Source: Amaranthus tricolor (lineage: Eukaryota > Streptophyta > Magnoliopsida > Caryophyllales > Amaranthaceae). From it: a stretch of 64,000 nt of DNA. The stretch is from the NCBI RefSeq assembly GCF_026212465.1, contig NC_080056.1:17611606-17675605 (forward strand). Reading direction: 5' to 3'. This document shows, one piece after another, positions 25,219 through 35,645 of this stretch (positions are counted from its first letter, which is position 1; each line of letters starts with the position of its first letter). The notes under the pieces are model-generated. The model did no database searches. It had not been told where the DNA came from and saw only the letters and a list, made by a program, of their open reading frames with translations. A program made the translations under genes and the position numbers.

Positions 25219-27849
25219 CTTGATCTAAGAATAATGTTGAGGTCATAGGAGTTTTTGCTGTTTAGGATTGGTTTATCTCTTATTTCTTAAGTAAGTCCTT
25301 GGTATACAAAATTACCCTATTACAAATGATAATTTAATACCCATTACAAATTGATTGATAGATTTGAGAACTAAATCCAAACTTTTACTTTATTCAGACT
25401 TATTTAGTCCACTTTGCATTGTTGATATCCAATTAGGGTCTTGAATAGCTTCATTGTGATTCTTTAGTTACATCAGTGAAATAAATGCATAATGTCTATA
25501 TAACTTCTGATAGATTGACCTTGTTCTCACACCAGTATGAGGTTTTAAAACGAGGTTCTTAACTAGATGTGAAGATGCATGCTTGAATTTCCTTCTCAAT
25601 ACAAGTGGTGATTCTATGGAACTTTAAAGAACACCTTCAAGTAGGGGTGTCAAACAGATCGGGTTGGGTATTTTCAGGTTCGGGTCATATATAAATGGGT
25701 CAATAGACCCTTAATCTGAACCTGACCTGTTTAATTAAATGGGTCAAAAAGTAAAATCCCAACCTGATCTGTAGCAAGTCGGGTCAACCTGCTAAATACT
25801 CATTTAACCTGCTTTTTTTTAAAGTCATTTGACCCATTTGACCCATATATTATATTCACATTTCATAATAAACATGCTTCAAAGTTTGAACAATTAACTG
25901 CTCAAGCTACCTTAGCTCGACCTAATTCTGGTCGAGTGGGCTTCTTCTTTGGCTTCTTTTGGCTTGTTCTGGTGGCTTGGCTCACGATGTTTCACTACTT
26001 TGACCCTTCGGGGTATATAGGTGAGCAGTGCATGCAACAAAAAGGGCTAATTTATGCTCGACTTTGATGATTAGATACTAAAATGAGATAAAATACCAAA
26101 GCAACAAAATAAATGTGAAATCCAATAAAACAACGCAATAACATCTAATTTCCTCATGCTAAACGAGTCACGTGTATAGGTAAAAATATGGATAAAATGT
26201 TAACACCTTTACCAACTTAGTAGAGTGTGATCTAGGACGTTAATCAGTAATTTTTTACTTGACTAATTTCGTACTACTAGAATTATTAGTAGTTTAATAA
26301 TAACATTTTAATCAAAATTTTACCTTTTACTCTCAAGTAAAATTCTCATAGCAACTTATTCTTCTCATCATTATCTTACCAAATCTTGTAAGACTTCTAA
26401 TTTACTTCTAATTATACTTTTTTATCAAGCGGTTTAGGTTACAATTACTACCTAAATTCTTATTTTAGTAATTATTTCCTATTAAGAGTTTGTTTTTCTA
26501 AGTTTCTCAGATATTACTTACTCTAAACTTCAACTTCATTAAGTTACACTAATTTTTTTAGTTTTTCTAAATTTTAGACATCCTTTCAAAATCTTGGCTA
26601 AATCAAAGAAGTTACTTAAAATTTAAACAATTATAGAATTTACTTAAAGGTTAAACAATGCCCAAGTAAAATACTTGATCAAACCAAAGCATATAATAAA
26701 AGTCTTAATCGTCTAAGTCAAAAAAAAAATTACAACCAAATCGAATAAAATTTATAAATCCAATATACAACTTTAAATAATTTAAATTGTTTTCAAAACG
26801 TCAACTAATACCTCTCAAATGCATAAACTAATGTTTGAAACATAATAAAGATAATGGATTGGTACTGCTGCACAAATTCAATCTTGAATTCTATTCTAAT
26901 GCTTCTTCCATACGGCATGGGCGTTATCTTAAAAAAGACTTCGAATTGCACACAAAAGCAAAGTATCAGCAAAAAGGTGAGTATTTAATATTAGTGTCAG
27001 TCAAATAAATTATTAAAATCTCTTAATTTGAAATGAGAGTGTAAATTTATTTTGACATTTACAAGCCTTTTTGAGGCACTTTTTATTTCTAAATCATATA
27101 ATTGTATTTGATTTAAAATCAATGGTTCACTATCAAACGTAAAAGCATGCTTAACTCAAATAGTTTACTTCTTGTACATGAAATTCACAAGACATTGTTA
27201 ACATGGAACAATTTTGAGTTCATCTGATGACTCATTTGGTAGGTGTCAACCATTCATGCGATATGATAGAATTTAACACAATATTTTTTATGTTAAAATT
27301 GTACATAACCTTTGTCATGCTCAAACACGTACAGAACTTTTATTATGACATTTATAACCAACACACGTTTTTATTAATCATATGTATACCTTTGGATACA
27401 CACTACTATATTTAGAAATTTTTTAATCTTTGCCTTTTTGGTATAAACATGCTATAACATAAATCATAACTTTGTACATAGAATAAACATACTTTTACAA
27501 GATCATATCAGTTAATTAAACTTTTAATTTAGTGATAATATTTAAATCTCCTTAAATTTATTTATCAAATTAATTCTGTTTTAATAAGAAAAAATTATCC
27601 TAAATAATTCAAAATTTCACTAGCTTCTCTATAATATTTTTCTAACTTTAAATTAATATAAATGATCACAACTACTATGTTACTTACCAAAAATATTGTT
27701 GCTCACTGGTTTTTGTTGGTTAACTTACAAAAAAAATTGATAACAAATGTTTCGGATTTAAAGGACATGTTTTTGGTTTTCATAAAGGAGCATTTTAAAA
27801 AAAACACTTCACAGCTTGCTCTAAAAACACATTTAATATATACACCCCA
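25219..27849. other. Non-coding AT-rich region
   Basis: Apart from a dispersed-type repeat at 25646-25860 I see only AT-rich DNA. There are GGTCGAG/CTCGACC motifs and a TATATAGG near 25900-26030 that may be an old LTR scrap. Open frames here are short and have no domain signature. Confidence 0.45.
25646..25860. repeat. Dispersed repeat rich in GGGTC/GACCC
   Basis: Starts TAGGGGTGTCAAAC and consists of variations of GGGTCGGGT, GACCCATTTGACCC and AACCTG. This is a common plant dispersed repeat style. No inverted right end was found. Confidence 0.4.
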
Positions 27850-27990
27850 TGTAAAAATACCTCTATTCCAAGCTCCGAAAGTGCTCTTTAATTCCTGCTC
27901 CTACTCCTCAAGTCTTAGAATCCAACTCTCCTACTGCATAACATATTCAAAAGAATCCAAATATTTTATTACTTTTGTTTTTCTTTTTTT
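27850..27990. repeat. Copy 1 of a duplicated non-coding block
   Basis: Shares stretches such as AAAGTGCTCTTTAATTCCTG, AAGTCTTAGAATCCAACTCTC and TTCAAAAGAATCCAAA with 30995-31120 in the same order, with many differences. Its nature is unknown. Confidence 0.65.
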
Positions 27991-28199
27991 AAAAAATAAT
28001 AAATTTCATTGCACCAAAATAAAGCCATAATACAAACACCAAAACGAGGAATCAAACTCCAACCCTAATCGTTGCATCAGTATGAAAGAGGGACTCACCT
28101 TCGAGGAAGGGTTTCCCCAATTCATTCTTCGTGTGCATAGGAAAGATAAGAACCTCAAGAAGAAATTTAAAAATAAAAAAAAAAAGGAAGAATCAAGCC

Positions 28200-29215
28200 T
28201 AAATCAGTCATTACAGTGATTCGAATACAAAGCGTTAATTCTTCCTTTGACCTCTTGTCGAACACGCTGTAGAATAGCTGTCGTAGTACTCATACGATGA
28301 CACCAGATCGCATCATTGCGAACTCTCCATATGTGATAATAGCATACGCTATAAAGACTGGTGATGATAACCCTTTTTCATCTTAGAGACCTTCCATTTT
28401 TTTCCTTGCAAATCTAGATAGAGTAGAGTTTTGAAAGGGGATACCTAACCACTCCAACAGACCAACAAAACACTTACGGCCCGTTTGGTAGATGGTAATG
28501 AAGTAATGGGAATGAAATGTTGTAATGGCAATAGTAATGAAGGAATGGATATGAGAATTGGTAATGAAGATTCTTTTGTTTGATATGCATGACTAAAGAA
28601 TGGTAATGGAAGATAATATTCCATTGATTGCATTTGGTTGTTAGTAATAAAAAATGGTAATGACTCTTTGTTTCATTATTGTATATTTGTATCTAAAAGT
28701 ATTATTGTATCTAAATTATTCTATCTAATGATTCTTTTTTAATAATAATATTTTTTTGGATAATTACATACATTACTTTTTTTTCTTCATTATTTTTTTT
28801 CTTCAGCTCGAAACAACATTACCTTATTTTATTACCACAGTAATACTTCATTACCATTACCGCCTAATACCATGTTGTTTGATGGTAATGAAAATGGCCC
28901 TTTTTGGTAATTTCATTACCTTATTTTATTACCATCCATTACCATTGAAGGCATCCAAACAACCAAAATTTTCATTACTTAATTTTATTACCATTACCGC
29001 CCTCTAATACCATGTACCAAACGGGCCGTTAGAGCTAAAGACACAACCAAAAAAGATATGGTCCAACCTTCCAACTGCAGAGGAACACATGGGCAGTTAG
29101 CATCATCAATAATCCCAAGATTAAGAAGCTTATCTCGAGTCTTAGCTTGTTCTGAAGGGCAAGCCAAATAATGAAACATTCCTTAGGGATAGAAGATCTA
29201 TGCCAGACAAAGTGA
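28200..29215 (-). pseudogene. LINE-type reverse transcriptase, zinc-binding C-terminus, MITE-split
   Basis: Minus-strand reading gives HRSSIPKECFIIWLALQNKL and TRDKLLNLGIIDDANCPC, the plant zf-RVT pattern of non-LTR retroelements. After the MITE it continues FVGLLEWLGIPFQNSTLS and YHIWRVRNDAIW, the usual downstream part. Removing the MITE and one TTA lets the two halves read on without a gap. Stops and frame changes are present and the RT core is absent, so this is a dead fragment. Confidence 0.68.
28477..29028. mobile_element. Tourist-like (PIF/Harbinger) MITE, 552 bp
   Basis: The terminal inverted repeat is CGGCCCGTTTGGTA on the left and TACCAAACGGGCCG on the right, flanked by TTA on both sides (28474-28476, 29029-29031). 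The interior is full of GGTAATGA/TCATTACC and includes what looks like a second partial right end near 28850-28885, as if one copy had landed in another. Confidence 0.85.
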
Positions 29216-29356
29216 GACTAGAAGAACCTTATTCAAGAAAAACCTTACCTTTGTAAAAACATAATTATAGTTTCGGAATTTCTCGTAGTAACTCTCTAAT
29301 TTCCGATTTTTCATATGGCAAACAAAATTTTTTATAATCAGCATTATAACTCTTTT

Positions 29357-29651
29357 CGGCCGTTTGGTTAGTGATACTAAATGGTGGTAATAAGAATGAT
29401 TTACAGTGTAAAATTTTATCAAAAAGTTTCATATCATTCTCATGATAATGAAACTTTGATCACAAAAAGTTTTTTTGTTTACAAATTTTCATTACCAACT
29501 AATACCACCTCTTTTAATGGTAATGCCTTAAATGAATTTTATGAAGAAATTGATGCATGACCATCAAGGTAACCAAGAGATTTTTCAACTAAATTACACT
29601 GTTTTTCATTCCTATTATCACCGTTTATTACCACCTATTAAACGGGCTATT
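29357..29651. mobile_element. MITE-like element, about 295 bp
   Basis: Left GGCCGTTTGGTTAGTG with GGTGGTAATAA just inside; right side TTATTACCACCTATTAAACGGGC, roughly inverted. The interior resembles the neighbouring MITE in style but not in sequence. Target duplication unclear. Confidence 0.5.
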
Positions 29652-29930
29652 TGAATACTAAGTACTAAGTATGACTACTCGGTGAGCTCATGACGCTAAT
29701 AATCAACAACAACTTAATGTTTCAAATCTTCTTTTATTATTGGCTTGTTCTAATAGTTTTGTATTGTTATATTAGTAGTTGATTTGTCCATGTTTTAATC
29801 TATGTCAATTTTTATTAGCAAAGAAGATTTAAGTTGGAGTTATTCCACTTGATAAGAAGAAGGCTTTGAGTTTTTTTTGTTTTTTTTTTTAAGAGTGGTA
29901 CTTAACTAATTTTAAAATTTTAATTATGAT

Positions 29931-30315
29931 ATAACATTTTAAGTCATATAAGTCATGTTTTATCCTAATTACAAAAGTTAAGGATTATGATGAGAAATAA
30001 AAAATTAGTCCACCATATATATAAAAAAATTTAAAACTACAGGATTAACACACCCATTAATCAAGTGTTATTAAATAATGACATCAATATTGTAAGCCTA
30101 AGTAACATAACATATCCATTAATATATGTAATAATTAAATAAATGGAAAAAACTTGCATTATTGTTGATGTTAGCTTCTTGTACAATAAATAAACATCTA
30201 ACAAAACTGATGTGATTAACAAAATGTAAAAACTCCCACTTTTTATTTATTATTGGTATAAAACTTAACTTACACTGATAGAGCTATAAATAGCCACAAT
30301 ATAGTCCTACAATTT
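29931..30315 (+). repeat. Promoter duplicate, orphan copy
   Basis: 385 bp that match 32292-32676, the region upstream of the small secreted protein gene, with only a handful of differences that I can see. The TATA box (TATAAATA, 30285-30292) is preserved. The coding gene is missing here: similarity ends abruptly after CCTACAATTTG. Confidence 0.85.
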
Positions 30316-30493
30316 GGTATAATACTCTATGTTACCTTCAAAATCGATTAACTAGAACAAGAATGATGGAGTTTGGATACAATGAAGTAGGGAGATGATG
30401 GAGTTATTTATAAAACATAATAACAACGGCTATTTTTCAATTTTACAACGGTTAGTTTAAATCATACAAAAAGATCAACAAAAGTCAAACCAG

Positions 30494-30585
30494 GTCAAGG
30501 GATATGTCGCTGTTACTAACAGCGACATTATGTTTGACGAGTCAAACATTAGGTCGCTGTTAGTAACAGCGACATATCCCTTGAC
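30494..30585. repeat. 92-bp near-perfect hairpin
   Basis: The left arm starts GTCAAGGGATATGTCGCTGT and the right arm is its inverse with about two mismatches near the centre. Each arm also contains its own small palindrome (GTCGCTGTTACTAACAGCGAC type, 21 nt), and a third diverged half-site lies near 30609-30632. It may be a subterminal piece of a transposon or a hairpin RNA source. Confidence 0.8.
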
Positions 30586-30994
30586 TAAAATTTTGACCAT
30601 TTCTTTTAAGTCACTGTTAGTAAGAGCGACTTTACCCCAAGCCAAGCTTTGGAGTCAAGGACGCTTATTTTTGGGAATAAAGTTTGAACGAAGCTTGTTT
30701 TTTGAATGTTAAATAATCTTATTATTTTCAAATTTTCCTAATTTACTTCAATATTATGTTGTTCCATTATAATTTTTTAATATGAGGCCCTTTTAGTTTT
30801 GGGGTCCTATGCGGTTAGGCACCCCGCACGGGCGCCCATGCATGGATGCATTTCTCAACTATTGTATTGAACATTGTGTTGACAGCTTGACGTTTGAAAG
30901 ATTACCATTGCATTGGTTTATGCTTTTGTTTGATATGTGTATTGCTTGCTTCTAAATATCGATAGATATGCTCTATTTTTGTTAAGCCAATTAT

Positions 30995-31120
30995 GTAAAA
31001 ATACCTTGATTTCAAGCTCTAAAAGTGCTCTTTAATTCCTGATCCTACTCCATAAGTCTTAGAATCCAACTCTCCCTAGTACAAAATACATTCAAAAGAA
31101 TCCAAAAATGTATTACTTTC
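30995..31120. repeat. Copy 2 of a duplicated non-coding block
   Basis: Diverged partner of 27850-27990 in the same orientation. Confidence 0.65.
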
Positions 31121-31420
31121 CTATTTTTAATATGTAACTATTGTTTTTCTTTCTAACTAAAGATTAGATTACTTAATCTTTTGTATATTTGTGACTTTGT
31201 GTATCGATACTAACTGTTGGGAATGGTAATGAAAAGTTAGTGTAATTTCAGTAAGAGTATCTCTTGACAACTTTAATGGTCATGGTTACTCCAACAATCT
31301 TCTTTTCTTCTCAAAATTCACTCTAATATATTACTATTTGAACATGTAGTATTAGGTGCTTATAAAAATTGTAAACATAGATCAAACTTTTATTATTATG
31401 GAATGACATAATAAATATCA

Positions 31421-31694
31421 GGGAAATTTGCAAAGAAACACCTTTTAAAACCCCTTTTTTGTAAAGAAACACCTTTTATAATTTTTTTTGTAAAAAAAAA
31501 AAACACCTTTTAAGAGACTTTTTTTTAAAAAAAAACACCTTAAATTAGTTTCCGGTGACTTTTGTCAACTTTCCGGCGTTGACTATGACATTTGTCAACT
31601 TTCCGGCGTTGACTTTTGTTTTTATTTTTATTTTTATTATTAATATTTTTTTTTAAATTTTTATTTTTATTATTATTTAAAAAAATTAAAAATA

Positions 31695-31747
<53 letters not shown>

Positions 31748-31903
31748 CAAAAATAAAAATAATAATAATTTTTTTAAAAATTTTTTTTAATTTTTTTTAT
31801 TATTTTTTTTATCATTATTTTTTTATTTTTCCTTTTGTTTTTATTTTTATTTTATTTTTAATTTTTATTATTATTATTTTTTTTATTTTTGTTTTTATTT
31901 TTA

Positions 31904-31968
<65 letters not shown>

Positions 31969-32227
31969 TATTTTTTTTAAAATAATAATAAAAATAAAAT
32001 TTTTTTAAAAAAATAATATTAATAATAAAAATAAAAATAAAAGTCAACGCCGGAAAGTTGATAAATGGCATAGTAAACGCCGGAAAGTTGACAAAAGTCA
32101 CCGGAAACTGATTTAAGGTGTTTTTTAAAAAAAAATCTCTTAAAAAGTGTTTTCTTACAAAAAAAATTATAAAAGCTGTTTATTTACAAAAAAGGGGTTT
32201 TAAAAGATGTTTCTTTGCAAATAATCC
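31421..32227. mobile_element. MULE-type foldback element with 9-bp TSD
   Basis: Long inverted arms: GGGAAATTTGCAAAGAAAC on the left and the inverse of GGATTATTTGCAAAGAAAC on the right. Both contain CTTTTAAAACCCC and two CTTTCCGGCGTT/AACGCCGGAAAG blocks. The flanks TAAATATCA (31412-31420 and 32228-32236) are an exact 9-bp target duplication, the Mutator hallmark. The core is (AAT)n, (ATT)n and T-rich DNA. No ORF. It sits between the two promoter copies. Confidence 0.88.
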
Positions 32228-32291
32228 TAAATATCATGAACATTCACATTTTTAATGTAATCCTAACTTAACATATCCATTACTATATGTT

Positions 32292-32676
32292 ATAACATTT
32301 TAAGTCATATAGGTCATGTTTTATCCTAATTACAAAAGTTGAGGATTATGATGAGAAATAAAAAATTAGTCCACCATATATATATAAAATTTAAAACTAC
32401 AGGATTAACACACCCATTAATCAAGTGTTATTAAATAATGACATCAATATTGTAAGCCTAAGTAACATAACATATCCATTAATATATGTAATAATTAAAT
32501 AAATGGAAAAAACTTGCATTATTGTTGATGTTAGCTTCTTGTACAATAAATAAACATCTAACAAAACTGATGTGATTAACAAAATGTAAAAACTCCCACT
32601 TTTTATTTATTATTGGTATAAAACTTAACTTACACTGATAGAGCTATAAATAGCCACAATATAGTCCTACAATTTG
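32292..32676 (+). promoter_or_regulatory. Promoter region of the small secreted protein gene
   Basis: A TATA box, TATAAATA at 32645-32652, lies about 90 bp before the ATG at 32745, leaving room for a leader of about 65 nt. The whole block is duplicated at 29931-30315. Confidence 0.65.
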
Positions 32677-32744
32677 TACAATTATCTCATTCCAATTTCT
32701 TATAATTATATATTTTATACTGAGTATAAATCTCATCAAAAATC

Positions 32745-33149
32745 ATGAAAATGAAAAAAATTATAAGTATAATTGTAATTGTTACTGTAGGATATATAAA
32801 AGTGTTAAATGCAGCAAAAGATTCAGATAGTTTTGTGAAGCCAAATCCAGATGATCCATGGTACAATTTACCATTACCACAAGAACCAAAACCTGGTCAT
32901 TTTAGATTTTTGGGAGGTTGTATTGATGAAATAACAAAACCATATATTAAACTTATTTTTAATTCTATTTTTAAAAAAGAATTGGTGGATGATATCAAGC
33001 TTTGTCAAAAACTTATCAAGGCAAATTATAAATGCACTGCTTCTCTTGCAGATATTCTTGGAAAGTTTGATAAGTTCAAGAATTCTTCATCATTTATCAT
33101 CCAACAAACCAACAATATCTACCATCATTGTGAACACATAATTAATTAA
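32745..33149 (+). CDS. Small secreted four-cysteine protein, possibly prolamin-like/ECA1 family
   Basis: Single exon, 134 aa. Residues 1-23 form a signal peptide: two lysine-rich Met starts, then a hydrophobic IISIIVIVTVGYIKVLNA stretch. The mature part is Lys-rich with four cysteines (GGCIDEI, KLCQKL, NYKCTAS, HHCEHI). The CIDEI...LCQ...C...HC spacing is similar to plant prolamin-like (ECA1 gametogenesis-related) proteins, but those usually have more cysteines, so the family call is tentative. The ATG at 32745 is the first in the transcript region; a second Met is codon 3. Such proteins are often expressed in the egg cell, ovule or seed; that is family knowledge, not seen here. The promoter is present twice. 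Confidence 0.62.
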   Translation: MKMKKIISIIVIVTVGYIKVLNAAKDSDSFVKPNPDDPWYNLPLPQEPKPGHFRFLGGCIDEITKPYIKLIFNSIFKKELVDDIKLCQKLIKANYKCTASLADILGKFDKFKNSSSFIIQQTNNIYHHCEHIIN

Positions 33150-33851
33150 TTAATTAAGCTCTAATTACGTTGATGTTCATTTAATATATTTTCATTTCGA
33201 ATATCAAATGTACGTCCGTGTTTTATGAATCATAATAATTGAAATATATAATAAAATCGTACGATAAATTTAAATTTTGATTTTGATTAATTTCGTATTG
33301 ATTCATGTTAATGTAGCTTTTTATGATTTTCAATAACCATCACAATTAAGCTTATTTGAGTGTTAAATTTGCATTGAAATCATTGAAATATAATTGGGAA
33401 TTAAGAAAAATAAAGAGGGAATAAAACAGTAGGTTATATCTGATTACTGATAGATCACAAGTTCAGAAATAAATCAGAAAAACCCAGAACTGATTGCTAT
33501 AGACTACACACTACTGTTGTGCTACAATTTAAGAAACTTCAATTTAAAAACCCAAAAGAAAATGAGAAATTTGATAACTATCACAATAAACTGTACACAG
33601 TGATTCCTGAACACCTATAATAATAATAATAATATGGGTGCCATTTCAGAATCATCCAGTTAGTTGCCTGCCTTGTAATTTTTTTTTTTTTTTAGCTTTT
33701 GAAATTGCCACCGTTTTATGGGACATTAACGTTTCATAATTGCAACAAAGAAAAGCCATCTTATTAATATTCCATCAATACTTTGAACTTTTTAATAGTG
33801 TTATTGATCAATAATTCAATATTAGTATTTATTTCAAAAAAAATATATAAT
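33150..33851. other. 3' flank of the small protein gene; no gene
   Basis: AT-rich, with a poly-T stretch near 33680. Nothing recognised. Confidence 0.5.
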
Positions 33852-35021
33852 TGTAGTAATATAAATTTTAGAAAGTATAGAAACGGTTAGAGATAACAAG
33901 AGGGGGGTAAATTGTTGTTTGATAAGCTTAAGTGTTTTAGCCCTATTTTTGCGGAATTAAAATTTAAACTTGAAACGCAAACTTAGAAAGAGACAATACA
34001 ATTTTACATGGAAACCTTCTAAGCCTAAATAGAAGGAAAAACCAAGACTCCTCGGAATTTCAAATTCTCTAGTATGTTTTAGGCAATTAATTACAATTAC
34101 ATCAAACAAATAAACAAAACTGGGCCAACTTCTCTTTCGCTTTCTCTTTCTCCTTCTCTTGCTTCACATGAAACTTCTCTCTTCTCTCCTAGACTTCCCT
34201 AAGTCTAGTTATAACAATTCTCTCAAAAAAAAAACTTTTTACAAAGGTCAAAAATCTAAGGATAAAATTAATGAGTTACAAAAAAAATATTTTTAAGTTG
34301 ATTGGCAATTTTTAAGCAAAGAATATTTCTTGATATTTTTTCAATTCTCACCCATCTGCAAAAAACAACCGGTTAAAAAACATCTTCATTTTATATAGGA
34401 GCTCACGTAGCTTTTTGAAGAAAAAATAACTACCCACTACATCCTTAATCCTAAAATTAAGGAAGAGTAAGTGGAACGTGTGTTGCAAGAATTAATGCTA
34501 CGCTTTTAATTACTAAATTAGGCAAGTTAGTTTTTTTTAATTAAAACCAATAATTCAAGCCTATTTATGTGGAGAAAAATTAGAAGAATCTTTCTCCACC
34601 TTTTCGAAAATGTGCCAGTTATTTAAAAGTGGTTATAAATTCCTTATGCCGATTAACTTATCAAATAAATGATGCAACAAATTAATCTCACCCATACATC
34701 AACTAAAAAATCAGAAAAATATTCAGCTGACATTGATTCTTCCAGACTTGAGTCTTGGGAACAGGGTACTGTCTCCACTCATCGACAAGTATCATCAGAT
34801 TATCAACTTAGGAACAGTAGACCTCATGTCTACATTTGACTTCCTGCAACGATCTTCCTTATCTAACTTCCTTGGATATTTTTAACATGTACAAATCATA
34901 GACCAAGTTGTAGGCACTATCAACGATCTTTATCAAGACCTGATATCGACCTGCACACAATATCTAAAATACAATTGTTTATATTAAGTGCAGTTATCAT
35001 CAAAACCTAAAAGAGCCAACA
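33852..35021 (-). repeat. Old solo or truncated LTR related to the Sirevirus at 48648
   Basis: On the minus strand it starts TGTTGGCTCTTTTAGGTTTT, like TGTTGGACCTCTTGAGTTTT of the young LTR. It shares GTGCAGGTCGATATC, GATCGTTGATAGT, the leader block TTCCTTCTATTTAGGC and the near-end block CCCCTCTTG. It is strongly diverged and shorter (about 1170 against 1465 bp). No target duplication was seen, so it may not be a simple solo LTR. Confidence 0.75.
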
Positions 35022-35420
35022 GCAAGATTACATTAAAATCAATAATCTTCATAAAATTTAAGAGTATATGTACATAGTTGATTTTGTACTTATGGAGTGA
35101 CAATCAGTAAAATATTAAAAGAGAATCATGTGAAATGTTATAGGAAAATGCCATTAAAAGATTAGGGAAAATGACCCAAAATAAATTGACTAGGGAAGTT
35201 ATTGTGTAACATGAAAATAAATACTTTATAAACCTTAATGTTTTGGGAGGAAAAGAAATAAAAAAGATAGTAACATGTATCTCTTGAATTAATGCGATAA
35301 TTATCCAAAAGTGTTACATAACTCGTCGCTATTATTGAATTAATCCACCCGCAATTCATCTTTTAAAACATAAACATGAAACTAAGATTGTTGCATTACA
35401 AATTGATGCTTCAAGTTTAG

Positions 35421-35552
35421 GATGCTGTTAATGCACAAGATAGAAGTATAGCTGATCTTGCACGACACCGGAGAGCTTTGAAGATTGATTGTTCAACCAT
35501 TGCTCGTTTCTTGGAGAACTTTGTATTCAACGATGCGCACTCAATGATATGA
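35421..35552 (+). pseudogene. Unidentified exon-like fragment
   Basis: After a TTTAG acceptor-like sequence comes an open frame of 43 codons with protein-like composition (DRSIADLARHRRALKIDC, then STIARFLENFVFNDAHSM) ending in TGA at 35550-35552. It differs in composition from the AT-rich flanks. I do not recognise the protein. It overlaps the likely 3' UTR side of the uL1 gene on the opposite strand. It could be a captured gene fragment or chance. Confidence 0.3.
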
Positions 35553-35645
35553 GATTGACGCAGGAAATACCTCTAATTTAGCATGAATCAAGACATAATG
35601 CAAAAAAAATAATTTGCAAATCCTTATAGGACAAGCTCTAATGTC

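Noticed and set aside
24977..25228. Open frame of 83 codons with some protein-like stretches
   Set aside because: Lies inside a reverse-oriented LTR-like block with no domain or splice context.
27662..28030. Open frame of 122 codons
   Set aside because: Composition follows the AT-rich background, no recognisable domain, and it overlaps a diverged duplicated non-coding block.
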